From: an uncultured Fibrobacter sp.
GTDB lineage: Bacteria > Fibrobacterota > Fibrobacteria > Fibrobacterales > Fibrobacteraceae
Assembly: GCA_946186895.1 (NCBI GenBank)
Contig: CAMHOW010000014.1
Location: forward strand, 1-45,091
Length of the DNA stretch: 45,091 bases
Direction of reading: 5' to 3'
The notes below the pieces were generated by a model. It did not search any database, had not been told where the DNA came from, and saw nothing but the letters and a program-made list of their open reading frames with translations. Both the position numbers and the translations under genes were made by a program. The first letter of the stretch is position 1. Every line of letters begins with the position of its first letter. Positions 23,148 to 31,049 of the stretch are shown here, one piece after another.

Positions 23148-24154
23148 TTCATTTAAACCTGATTGAGGCCGCAGAACGCTCTGCCTTGGTCGAAAACGTG
23201 AATCCGGTTCACGTGACCGATGTCCGTGCGGCAAGAAAATCTTCTAAGTCTAAACTGCTAACCATTGGCGTTGCGGCCGCTTTTGTGGTCGTTGCGTTTA
23301 GCTGCTTCTTGAGCGTTTTCGGTGTTCCGGGCCCTCTGCAGGGAGCGCTGCCTCAGGCATATTTGTCTTTGATTGGTGCTGAAGATCCAAGCAATGCTTT
23401 GGCCTTAGGTGCCGGGCAGACCACCACTGCCGGTGGAGTCTTGGAAGCAGAGGCTGCTGCTGAGCGTGCTGTGCTCAAGATGCGTGAGGCCATGACCGTA
23501 AAACAAGTGGTGGCCGAAATCAATCCCAAGGCCTTGTACAATAACAGCAGGGTGAATTACGAAAGCTTCTTGCCGTTGGAAAAGATCTCTTACCAGAAGG
23601 CGGCAAGTGCCCAGTTCTTAACCTTCCTTACAACAGCGACGCCCGATGATGTTGGCTTCTCTGATTGTATTTTCCAGGCTCCCAACTACTACTATATCCG
23701 TGGCGTGGCGGCAAAGCCTACGTCTCAGCGCAGTTTCTTGGAACGTGTGAAAGCTGTGAGCTCCGATTTCAGAACTCCGCCTATTCCTGAAAATGCTCCT
23801 GCTACGGATATTACTGCTTTTGGTTTGTTTAACGTTTCAAACCCGAATCTTACTTCCGTGTCTAATTTCGTGAAGTCTGCTGAGGTGGCTGAAGAAGTGA
23901 AGGCGCTGAAGGCCCTTGCCGCTGATGCCAAGTTGAATCTTAAGGGACTTGAAAAACCTTCTGTAGAGGACTTTGGCGTATACAAGCGCTACTCTTACAC
24001 GGTGTCTGCCAATTCGGATTTCCCGGAATTGCAGAAGTTCTCGTCGGCATTGCTGGACTCTCCGGTCCGTGTTGGTGTCACGAAGATGGAAATGGTTTTT
24101 GCCAAGCGTGACATCCAGAGTGCAATGCAACTCGTGATGTTCGTGGTTCCCTAA
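23144..24154 (+). CDS. PilN-like bitopic membrane protein (partner of the second PilM)
   Basis: 336 residues. It begins MIHLNLIEAAERSALVENVN, like the PilN N-terminal IxINLLP.. peptide that docks on PilM, although LLP is LIE here. One transmembrane helix (LLTIGVAAAFVVVAFSCFLS, ~38-57) is followed by a ~280-residue extracytoplasmic region with two probable ferredoxin-like parts. The C-terminus has VRVGVTKMEMVFAKRDIQSA, comparable to the PilN/PilO end. No separate PilO gene follows; the greater length suggests this protein could combine PilN and PilO functions. The gene overlaps the PilM-like gene by 4 nt and ends immediately before rsmD. Confidence 0.6.
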   Translation: MIHLNLIEAAERSALVENVNPVHVTDVRAARKSSKSKLLTIGVAAAFVVVAFSCFLSVFGVPGPLQGALPQAYLSLIGAEDPSNALALGAGQTTTAGGVLEAEAAAERAVLKMREAMTVKQVVAEINPKALYNNSRVNYESFLPLEKISYQKAASAQFLTFLTTATPDDVGFSDCIFQAPNYYYIRGVAAKPTSQRSFLERVKAVSSDFRTPPIPENAPATDITAFGLFNVSNPNLTSVSNFVKSAEVAEEVKALKALAADAKLNLKGLEKPSVEDFGVYKRYSYTVSANSDFPELQKFSSALLDSPVRVGVTKMEMVFAKRDIQSAMQLVMFVVP

Positions 24155-24703
24155 ATGCCTATTCGCATTACGGGCGGGGATCTTCGTGGACGGATGGTCC
24201 CTTCTCCGCCAAGCATGAAAACCAGGCCTACCGGTTCTAGGACCCGTGAGGCCCTTTTCAATATTTTGCAATCTGTTGATGGATTCAGGATGCTGGACCT
24301 GTTCGCTGGCTCCGGCATTATGGGAATTGAGGCGTTGAGCCGTGGGGCCGCCCATGTAGTTGCCGTTGAAATGACGCATTCCCAGGCACGACTTGTGCTG
24401 CATGGTTACAAGGCCTTGTCACTGGAATCAAAACTTACTTTGTACGAAAAGAATGCTTTGACATTGGAGAAAGAGGAACTGTGTGCAGGGGCGGGCTTTG
24501 ATCTTATTTACGCAGATCCTCCTTTCAAGGATATGGAATACCCGGACTTGCGCTCCTTCTGGGAATGGCTGAATCCGGGTGGAGTCGCTGTGTTCGAAGC
24601 CCCAAGTCGAAACCTTCCCGCTTGGGTAAAGGAGTCTTTGGAGGCGGGAATGGTGCAGGTTCGCCGCTATGGAGAATCGTCCCTGGTGATTTATAGGGGA
24701 TAA
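24155..24703 (+). CDS. rsmD: 16S rRNA (guanine(966)-N(2))-methyltransferase RsmD
   Basis: AdoMet-dependent methyltransferase acting on G966 of 16S rRNA. 182 residues. ITGGDLRGRMVPSPPSMKTR then PTGSRTREALFNIL is the RsmD signature (G..rGr.l..P....RPT..R.rEalFnil). Motif I is MLDLFAGSGIMGIEALSRGA and the catalytic motif IV is LIYADPPFKD. ATG directly follows the preceding stop codon. Followed by coaD, a common bacterial pairing (rsmD-coaD). Confidence 0.93.
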   Translation: MPIRITGGDLRGRMVPSPPSMKTRPTGSRTREALFNILQSVDGFRMLDLFAGSGIMGIEALSRGAAHVVAVEMTHSQARLVLHGYKALSLESKLTLYEKNALTLEKEELCAGAGFDLIYADPPFKDMEYPDLRSFWEWLNPGGVAVFEAPSRNLPAWVKESLEAGMVQVRRYGESSLVIYRG

Positions 24704-24707
24704 TTTA

Positions 24708-24714
24708 TATATTT
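24708..24714 (+). promoter_or_regulatory. TATATTT -10-like element right before coaD
   Basis: ATAATTTATATATTTACGGC ends only 5 nt before the ATG at 24720. If used, the coaD mRNA would be leaderless or nearly so; no Shine-Dalgarno is present before that ATG. Confidence 0.4.
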
Positions 24715-24719
24715 ACGGC

Positions 24720-25223
24720 ATGGAAAGAATTGCCGTGTTCGCAGGGTCTTTTGACCCGTTTACCTTAGGACATTTGGATATTGCCAAACGAGCCGCATCC
24801 CTCTTTGATGAGCTGTGGATTGTCCTTGCCGTAAATGCCTCCAAAAAAAATATGTTTTCGGAATCGGAACGCCTTGATTTCATAAACAAGTCCGTTGCAG
24901 GAATCCCCAATGTGAAAGTGACTTCCTTTGCTGGATTGACGGTAGACTTTATGAAAAGCGTGGGCTCGAAGTTCTTGGTTCGAGGCGTGCGGGGTGCTAT
25001 GGATGTTGAGTATGAACAGTCCATAGCCTGGAACAACCGCATGCTTTATCCGGAATGTGAAACGGTAATTTTGTCTAGCTCCTCGGAACATTTGTCGTTA
25101 AGCAGCTCCGTGGTTCGTGAACTTTTGAAGGCTGGCGTTTCGGATACGCTTGATGGACGTGAGTTGCTTTCGAATTACGTTCATGTTGAAATAATCCCCT
25201 TGTTGCTAAAACCTAATCACTAG
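24720..25223 (+). CDS. coaD: Phosphopantetheine adenylyltransferase
   Basis: Penultimate step of CoA synthesis: 4'-phosphopantetheine + ATP to dephospho-CoA + PPi. 167 residues. AVFAGSFDPFTLGHLDIAKR holds the nucleotidyltransferase T/HxGH motif (TLGH). Others are VNASKKNMFSESERLDFI, the ligand-binding LVRGVRGAMDVEYE, and SSSSEHLSLSSSVVRELLKA (the S....iSSs.vRe motif). Normal length. Starts 16 nt after rsmD. Confidence 0.95.
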   Translation: MERIAVFAGSFDPFTLGHLDIAKRAASLFDELWIVLAVNASKKNMFSESERLDFINKSVAGIPNVKVTSFAGLTVDFMKSVGSKFLVRGVRGAMDVEYEQSIAWNNRMLYPECETVILSSSSEHLSLSSSVVRELLKAGVSDTLDGRELLSNYVHVEIIPLLLKPNH

Positions 25224-25225
25224 TC

Positions 25226-26167
25226 ATGACTCCTTTCCGTTTTTTACCCAAAGTTATTCGTGTCTTGTTGATTAGCAATGCTGTGGTGTTTGCGGTTGCT
25301 GCCATTGTGGGCGGCCTTATGGGCTTGCACCTGAATTTGCCGGGTGTGGGTTACGGATCCCTTCAGGAATACATCCTTTATTTTGGAGCATTCCTGCCTA
25401 CAAGCCCCTTAGAGGTCTGGCGCTATGTGACCTACATGTTTATCCATGTGGACTTTATGCATTTCTTCTTCAACATGCTGATGCTATGGATGTTCGGTGC
25501 CGAAGTTGGGGAGTGGATGGGCGCTAAGCATTTTGCCGCCATGTATTTCTTCTGTGGAATCTTTGCGGCGGTATTCAGTGTGGCAATGAGTGTTTTGGGA
25601 CTGACCCATAATCCCATTATAGGAGCTTCTGGCGCCTTGATGGGCGTGTTTGTGGCTTACTACAAGTTTTTCCCGGAACGGCGTATATTGATGTTTTTCT
25701 TTATACCCATGAAAATCAAGCATGCCATGTGGGTGATGGTTGCCTTTGACATTATGTTTGCAAACACCGGCGACGCCATTGCCCATTTTGCCCACTTGGG
25801 CGGTGTGGTGGCAGGTTTTATCTATATGGCCCTGTACCAGAATGTGTTCACTAAGAGCTCCAGCATTCTATACAATTCTCCTCTTTCGGGATTTTTCCGC
25901 CTTTTTTCAAAGCATCCCGGTCGCTACAAGAAGTGGAGTAATCCTTTTGATAACGAGGGCCGTGGATCTGGTCATGAAAGTGAACCGGAAACGCGCACCC
26001 AAGAGCCCGAAGTTCTGGAAGGTGAAGTTTTTTACATGGACGAACAGAAGCGGATGGATGAAATCCTGAAAAAAGTCAGCAGTGAAGGAATCCATTCGTT
26101 GACAGAATCGGAAAGACAGTTTTTATTGAAGGCGAGCGAGAAGATGCGCCGCAGAAGAGGTTTCTAA
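25226..26167 (+). CDS. Rhomboid-family intramembrane serine protease with a C-terminal cytosolic extension
   Basis: Multi-pass membrane protease. 313 residues with about six transmembrane helices up to ~residue 205. Motifs: VWRYVTYMFIHVDFMHFFFN then MLMLWMFG (the WR..T..F.H....H...N fold signature), GASGAL with catalytic Ser135, and AHFAHLGGVVAG with catalytic His190. Residues ~215-313 are soluble: an acidic linker with EPETRTQEPEVLEGEVFYMD and a C-terminal helix MDEILKKVSSEGIHSLTESE then RQFLLKASEKMRRR, which is common in FCB-group rhomboids. Substrate unknown. The stop overlaps the next start (TAATG). Confidence 0.9.
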   Translation: MTPFRFLPKVIRVLLISNAVVFAVAAIVGGLMGLHLNLPGVGYGSLQEYILYFGAFLPTSPLEVWRYVTYMFIHVDFMHFFFNMLMLWMFGAEVGEWMGAKHFAAMYFFCGIFAAVFSVAMSVLGLTHNPIIGASGALMGVFVAYYKFFPERRILMFFFIPMKIKHAMWVMVAFDIMFANTGDAIAHFAHLGGVVAGFIYMALYQNVFTKSSSILYNSPLSGFFRLFSKHPGRYKKWSNPFDNEGRGSGHESEPETRTQEPEVLEGEVFYMDEQKRMDEILKKVSSEGIHSLTESERQFLLKASEKMRRRRGF

Positions 26168-27129
26168 TGAAAAAAGTTTTAGGCATGGGCGCCGCCCTGG
26201 TAGATATTCTTGCCAATGTAGACGATGCTTGGATTGAATCCCAGGGGGTTCAGAAGGGCGGCATGAACATGGTGGATTGGCCGCAGATGGAAAAGTTCCT
26301 GCTGTCCTTGGAAAATCCGGTTCGCGTACCGGGTGGTTCCACCTGCAATACCATGGTTGGTCTTTCTAGGCTTGGCGGTTCTGCTGCGTTCATCTCTAAG
26401 ATTGGTGACGACGATTTGGGAAAGCTTTTCCAGAAGCACCTTGAGCGGAACGGCGTGGAATCTAAGCTTGGAATTTCTGATGCTGCTACGGGTTGCGTAT
26501 TCTCTGCGGTGACTCCCGATGCCCAGCGTTCCATGTGGACTTACCTAGGGGCTTCCGACTTTTTGGGTAGCGATGACTTTGTACCGGCCCTTTACGATGG
26601 CGTGGGCTTACTTTACGCCGAAGGGTACCGTGCCTTCAATGCGGATTGTTTCAAGAAATCCTTTACGCTGGCCCGTAGTCTCGGGGTAGAGACGGCTTTG
26701 GACTTTAGCAGTTTCGGTGTGGTGGAAGCCTGCCGCAAGACTTTCGATGATCTTTTTGCTGACAAGATGATCGACATTATCATCGCCAACGAAGACGAGG
26801 CTTTTGCATATGCTGGTGTTAAGGAAGAGGCCGCTCTTGAAATGCTTGCTAAGAAGGCAAAAGTGGCTGTTGTGAAGATTGGAAAGCGAGGAGCCTTGAT
26901 TGCCAAGGATGGCGTGGTGACCCGTGTTCAGGCCGGTTCTGCAAAGGCCATCGATACCACGGGCGCCGGCGACTTGTGGGCATCGGGATTCCTGTACGGT
27001 TACATGAACGGCTGGGATATGGAACGCTCCGGCAATCTCGGGAGCCTCGTCTCTAACGAGGTGGTACAAGTCATGGGTGCCCAGATTCCCGAAGAGGGCT
27101 GGGCCCGCATCAAGGAAGCGGTGGTATAA
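26167..27129 (+). CDS. PfkB-family sugar/nucleoside kinase (adenosine-kinase-like)
   Basis: Ribokinase-fold kinase, 320 residues. The N-terminus KKVLGMGAALVDILANVDDA, VPGGSTCNTMVGLSRLGGSA (PfkB signature 1), a lid region, IIIANEDEAFAYAG, and IDTTGAGDLWASGFLYGYMN (signature 2 with the GAGD catalytic Asp and anion hole). The GGS..N....S.LGG form and G.VESKLG....TG are like the adenosine-kinase branch, but sugar specificity cannot be read safely. It is translationally coupled to the rhomboid gene and followed by a flavoprotein gene 17 nt downstream. Confidence 0.85.
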   Translation: MKKVLGMGAALVDILANVDDAWIESQGVQKGGMNMVDWPQMEKFLLSLENPVRVPGGSTCNTMVGLSRLGGSAAFISKIGDDDLGKLFQKHLERNGVESKLGISDAATGCVFSAVTPDAQRSMWTYLGASDFLGSDDFVPALYDGVGLLYAEGYRAFNADCFKKSFTLARSLGVETALDFSSFGVVEACRKTFDDLFADKMIDIIIANEDEAFAYAGVKEEAALEMLAKKAKVAVVKIGKRGALIAKDGVVTRVQAGSAKAIDTTGAGDLWASGFLYGYMNGWDMERSGNLGSLVSNEVVQVMGAQIPEEGWARIKEAVV

Positions 27130-27146
27130 CTGCGTTGGAGGAGCCG

Positions 27147-28022
27147 ATGGAAAACACGACGGCTGATATTCTGATTCTTGGCTATGGCCCTGCAGGGGTT
27201 TCTGCGGCGCTGTACGGTCTGCGCGCTGGTCTGGACGTTCTGTTGGTGGGCAAGGATGGTGGCGCCTTGTTAAAAGCTCACGCTATCCAGAACTACTATG
27301 GACTGGAAAAGCCCCTTACCGGTGAAGAACTTATGAAGGTGGGCAAAAAACAGGCTCTGGAACTTGGTGCGAAGATTGTAGAAGACGAAGTGATAGACCT
27401 GATGTTTGACGGTACGGGCTTCGTGGCCAAGGGTCTTGTGGGTGATTACCACGGGCGTGTTTGCATCATGGCTACCGGTGCCGCCCGCAAGAAGCATCCA
27501 TTGCCAGGCATGGCAGAGATGGAGGGTCATGGGGTCAGTTACTGTGCCGTTTGCGATTCCTTCTTTTACCGCGGCAAGAACGTGGCCGTGCTGGGCAGCG
27601 GCGAATATGCTCTCCACGAAACCCAGGAACTTTTGCAGGTGGTGTCTTCTGTGACGCTCTTGACTAACGGTGCGGAACCTACGGCACCATTCCCCGACAA
27701 GGTTCGCATCGATAAGCGGCATTTGCAGGGACTAGTGGGCGAAGGATCCTTCCAGGGCGTGCACTACGAAGATGGTACCGAAGAAAATTTTGACGGCTTG
27801 TTTGTGGCCCTGGGTAGCGCCAATGCTACGGATCTGGCCCTGAAGGCGGGAGCAGCCTTTGATCAGGGAAAACTGGTGCTGGACGAAAATTTACAGACGA
27901 CCCTTCCCGGGCTTTATGCGGCGGGGGACTGTACCGGCGGCATCTTGCAGGTGTCCGTTGCTGTGGGCGAAGGCGCTCGTGCGGCCCTTGCGGCGATTAA
28001 ATACCTGAGAGAGAATAAATAA
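27147..28022 (+). CDS. Thioredoxin-reductase-like flavoprotein lacking the NADPH HRRxxxR motif
   Basis: 291 residues from the ATG at 27147, which has GGAGGAG upstream. FAD-binding ILILGYGPAGVSAALYGLRA, the redox pair CAVC (Cys133/Cys136) in GVSYCAVCDSFFYRGK, and the C-terminal FAD motif LPGLYAAGDCTGGILQVSVA all match TrxB. The second Rossmann fold is altered: VAVLGSGEYALHETQELLQV replaces GGGDSAxEEA. VTLLTNGAEPTAPFPDKV stands where TrxB has the NADPH-binding HRRxxxR. It is thus probably a disulphide reductase with another electron donor (compare ferredoxin-dependent flavin thioredoxin reductases) or with NADH. No thioredoxin gene is adjacent. Donor and partner are inferred only. Confidence 0.8.
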   Translation: MENTTADILILGYGPAGVSAALYGLRAGLDVLLVGKDGGALLKAHAIQNYYGLEKPLTGEELMKVGKKQALELGAKIVEDEVIDLMFDGTGFVAKGLVGDYHGRVCIMATGAARKKHPLPGMAEMEGHGVSYCAVCDSFFYRGKNVAVLGSGEYALHETQELLQVVSSVTLLTNGAEPTAPFPDKVRIDKRHLQGLVGEGSFQGVHYEDGTEENFDGLFVALGSANATDLALKAGAAFDQGKLVLDENLQTTLPGLYAAGDCTGGILQVSVAVGEGARAALAAIKYLRENK

Positions 28023-28070
28023 TTCAGAATTCGGATTTCGGAGTTCGGAATTATGACTCCGAATTCTGAA
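28023..28070. repeat. Perfect 13-bp inverted repeat / palindromic intergenic repeat
   Basis: TTCAGAATTCGGA (28023-28035) and TCCGAATTCTGAA (28058-28070) are perfect inverted copies around a 22-nt centre that itself contains CGGAGT...ACTCCG. The continuation to ~28088 (CAGAAATCAGAATT) repeats the same words. There is no T-tail, so it is not a classical terminator. Confidence 0.8.
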
Positions 28071-28091
28071 GTCAGAAATCAGAATTATCCC

Positions 28092-28895
28092 ATGCGCCGT
28101 CTGACTTTACTGACCAATCCGGACACTTGTAATTTACATTGTCCGCTGTGTTTTTTAAGGCAGCGGAGAGTGCCTGCAGGCTTTGGCGAAATGCCCATAG
28201 AAATAGCTCGGCGGGCCATTGAAAAATATTCCGATGTTTGTGAGGTGATTCCCTCTACTATGGGGGAACCTTTACTGTATTCTTATTTTAACGAACTGCT
28301 GGATATTTGTGCTGAGTCTGGAATACCCATGAATTTGACTACCAACGGATCTTTTCCGGGAAAGTGGAAAACTGATGAGGGTATGAAAAAGCTGGTTGCC
28401 GCCTGTAGTGATATCAAGGTGAGCACCCTCGCATATGAGATGGGTGGACTTGATGAATTGGCATGGCGGCGGAATCTTGAAAAATTGCTAGCGCTTCGTG
28501 CCTCATCCGTTTCTCTGCAGGTGACGTTGCATCGGGAAAACTTTGAGCGTGCTGAACAGCTATTACGGTGGGCGGAACAGGTCGGGATTAACCGCATTAA
28601 ATGGAACCCGGTAGTGTTCCTGGATTGTGCGTCTCAAGAGTTGCGTAATCGCTTTGCCTTGCCTGATGGCGCAGTAGAACGTTTACAGGGGGCTTTGCAT
28701 TCAGATAAGGTGCGTTGTGAGGGAAGCCTTTATTTTGAGAGCTCCCTGGGGTCCTGCGCCGTAACGGGCGGTGATTGTACAGGAAATTCTTCGGATTGCC
28801 CCTTTGCAGATGAAGTATGGGTCTGGCCCGATGGCCACGAAGACCATTGCCCAAATCCTAGAATACGTTGGGCAAAATCTTCTTATTATATTTAA
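28092..28895 (+). CDS. Radical SAM protein with C-terminal cysteine cluster
   Basis: 267 residues from the ATG at 28092. The canonical radical SAM motif is CNLHCPLC (CxxxCxxC) near residue 14, followed by STMGEPLLY (the GGEP-type position) and LTTNGSF. The C-terminal ~60 residues hold five to seven further cysteines (CEGSLYFESSLGSC, GGDCTGNSSDCPFADEVWVW then PDGHEDHCPNP), like a twitch/SPASM-type auxiliary iron-sulphur domain. This suggests a peptide- or protein-modifying enzyme; the substrate is unknown. An upstream ATG at 28053 lies within the palindromic repeat and would encode MTPNSEVRNQNYP, so 28092 is preferred. The following MoxR gene begins 4 nt later. Confidence 0.8.
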   Translation: MRRLTLLTNPDTCNLHCPLCFLRQRRVPAGFGEMPIEIARRAIEKYSDVCEVIPSTMGEPLLYSYFNELLDICAESGIPMNLTTNGSFPGKWKTDEGMKKLVAACSDIKVSTLAYEMGGLDELAWRRNLEKLLALRASSVSLQVTLHRENFERAEQLLRWAEQVGINRIKWNPVVFLDCASQELRNRFALPDGAVERLQGALHSDKVRCEGSLYFESSLGSCAVTGGDCTGNSSDCPFADEVWVWPDGHEDHCPNPRIRWAKSSYYI

Positions 28896-28899
28896 TAAC

Positions 28900-29808
28900 A
28901 TGATAGATAAACTTCTGAATGCTCTTGATTCCGTTTTGCTTGGCAAGCGGGATTCCGTAGAAATGCTGGTTATGGCCCTTTTGGCCGATGGACACGTACT
29001 GGTGGAAGATGTTCCCGGTACAGGAAAGACCACTCTGGCAAAGGCCCTTGCAGTGGCCATCGGGGCGGATTTTGCCCGCATCCAGTTCACGCCGGATCTG
29101 TTGCCTGCCGATGTGACCGGTGGAGCTGTTTTCCGTATGAATACGGGAGATTTTGAAATTCGGAAGGGACCTGTTTTTACCCAGATTTTGCTGGCCGATG
29201 AAATCAATAGGGCGTCACCCCGTACCCAGAGCTCCCTGCTAGAAGCCATGGAAGAGAGGCTGGTTTCTCTGGAAGGCGAACGGCACTTGCTCCCAAAGTT
29301 GTTCATGGTACTTGCAACAGAAAATCCGGTGGAATTCCATGGGGTGTTCCCCTTGCCCGAAGCCCAGATGGATCGTTTTCTTATTAGGCTTTCTTTAGGT
29401 TATCCGTCGGTGGAAACGGAACTCCAGATTCTGCGCAGCCACCGGGAAGGTAAGCCCCTGGATACGCTTGTTTCTGTTACCACGCCCGAAGAAATTTTGA
29501 AGGCTCGCGAAGCAGTTTGTAAAATACACATAGACGAAAGCCTTGAAAGATACGTGGTGTCGCTAGTTCAGTCCACTCGTGATAATCCTGCGGTACGTTT
29601 GGCTGCAAGTCCCCGTGCCGGAATAAACATTGTCAAGATGGCTCAGGCTTCTGCCTACATGCAGGGTAGGGACTTTGTCAATCCCGATGATATCCAGCGG
29701 GTGTATTTCCCTGTAATGGAACATCGCGTTTTTGCTAAAGACGGTAACGCCTTTACGGTCAAGAATATTCTGGAATCCATTCGCACCCAGGTGAAGATTC
29801 CTAAGTAG
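28900..29808 (+). CDS. MoxR-family AAA+ ATPase
   Basis: 302 residues. Walker A LVEDVPGTGKTTLAKALA, Walker B ILLADEINRASPRTQSSLLE then AMEE, sensor 1 VLATENPVE, PLPEAQMDRFLIRLSLGYP, and sensor 2 region ASPRAGINIVKMAQASAYMQ. MoxR ATPases act as chaperones for partner proteins; here the partners are probably the DUF58 and transglutaminase genes that follow, a conserved triad. The ATG at 28900 follows the radical SAM stop codon; an upstream in-frame extension to 28771 would overlap that gene and is rejected. Confidence 0.93.
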   Translation: MIDKLLNALDSVLLGKRDSVEMLVMALLADGHVLVEDVPGTGKTTLAKALAVAIGADFARIQFTPDLLPADVTGGAVFRMNTGDFEIRKGPVFTQILLADEINRASPRTQSSLLEAMEERLVSLEGERHLLPKLFMVLATENPVEFHGVFPLPEAQMDRFLIRLSLGYPSVETELQILRSHREGKPLDTLVSVTTPEEILKAREAVCKIHIDESLERYVVSLVQSTRDNPAVRLAASPRAGINIVKMAQASAYMQGRDFVNPDDIQRVYFPVMEHRVFAKDGNAFTVKNILESIRTQVKIPK

Positions 29809-29816
29809 TAGGGAAC

Positions 29817-31049
29817 ATGGCAAGGCTCCCATCTATAAAGTGGCTGCTGGATGCTTACCCCCGGACTCCCAAGAGAACGGGGCTTCTTATGCGGCTGTTT
29901 TATATTTGGCAAGAGGGATTTTTGCCTGCAGGGCGTAGCGCCTTTGCATTGCTGTTCTTGTCTATGGTGGCGGGACTTGTGCCCGGCTTCTGGGCAGCTT
30001 GGATTTTTTGTGGGCTGGACTTTCTGTTGTTCCTTGCACTTGCTCCGTCCCTTTTTATGACTTGCCGAAAGACCCGATTTGAGGCGGGCCCCATTGAGGT
30101 GTCACCGGTCTTCGAAGGTGGAGATGCTACGGTACAGGTACAGGTGACGGCAAAAGTCCGGCTAGATGCGGTTTCCCTGTCCTGCTTTCGTATGGACCAG
30201 AGTTTGGTGGTCGAGGAAACTCCTTATACGCTTGTGAATAAGGGTGAATCTTCCATGTTGCTATGCAAGGTTCGTACTAAAAAACGAGGGGCCTATACTG
30301 TTGGTAAGGTGTCGCTCCTGATTCCTGAAATAATGGGGATGCTGCGGTATAGCGCTAAAGTGGGCTCTGCCGAGATATTGGTTTACCCTAAGCCGGTGGT
30401 TATATCTTCTTTTGACTTTTTGACGTGGGGGAGTAGCGGTCTTGTCTTTGCCCCTTTGCTTACTTCTGGTTTTGCACGGGGCCTGGATTTTTCAGGTGTT
30501 CGGGAATACCAGGAGGGTGATTCCCTGCGGGACTTACACCACAAGGCCTTTGCCCGGTACGGAAAGCCATTTACCAAGGAATTCGAGGCGGAACGCGGGG
30601 CGGGAATTGTGCTTGTTCTGGATGTGCAGGGTGATACTCTGTTGGAACGTTCTCTACAGGAGCCTCTTATTCGCTTGGCGGCTGGTATAGGAGCCTGGTT
30701 TATAGAAAGGGGAATTCTTGGACGGTTCTTTATTGGAAACGAAGAAATTCAGCTGAATGTAGGAGATGACGGGGATAGCTTCTTTGCCACCCTCGCCCGA
30801 ATTCCGGTGGCAAACCCTTTCAAGAGACCAACTCGTGAATCATCTCACATCTGGTCTCCGGCGGCAAGGCCTATGGGGCCCGTTTTACGCCTGGGCCTCC
30901 ATCGTGAAGAGAATTCTCTAATACACAAGCAGGTTCTTGTCTTCAGCGGAACGCCTCGCAGGCAGTATGGCGATGATACCTTGCTGGTACACCATTCCCT
31001 GCTGAATGGAAAAGTTTCCTTGAATCGCCAGGAGGATTTGCTTCCATGA
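29817..31049 (+). CDS. DUF58 (VWA-like) membrane protein of the MoxR module
   Basis: 410 residues. Two N-terminal transmembrane helices (ALLFLSMVAGLVPGFWAAWI then FCGLDFLLFLALAPSLFM, ~42-82) are followed by a beta-rich extracytoplasmic or soluble part. The DUF58 signature SGVREYQEGDSLRDLHHKAF then ARYGKPFTKEFEAERG lies at ~222-260, and a VWA-like segment GIVLVLDVQGD follows. In this family the usual DW after R.I is often essential; here it reads DLHHKAFAR, His replacing Trp. It functions with MoxR and transglutaminase, presumably in envelope maintenance; precise activity unknown. It overlaps the next gene by 4 nt (ATGA). Confidence 0.9.
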   Translation: MARLPSIKWLLDAYPRTPKRTGLLMRLFYIWQEGFLPAGRSAFALLFLSMVAGLVPGFWAAWIFCGLDFLLFLALAPSLFMTCRKTRFEAGPIEVSPVFEGGDATVQVQVTAKVRLDAVSLSCFRMDQSLVVEETPYTLVNKGESSMLLCKVRTKKRGAYTVGKVSLLIPEIMGMLRYSAKVGSAEILVYPKPVVISSFDFLTWGSSGLVFAPLLTSGFARGLDFSGVREYQEGDSLRDLHHKAFARYGKPFTKEFEAERGAGIVLVLDVQGDTLLERSLQEPLIRLAAGIGAWFIERGILGRFFIGNEEIQLNVGDDGDSFFATLARIPVANPFKRPTRESSHIWSPAARPMGPVLRLGLHREENSLIHKQVLVFSGTPRRQYGDDTLLVHHSLLNGKVSLNRQEDLLP

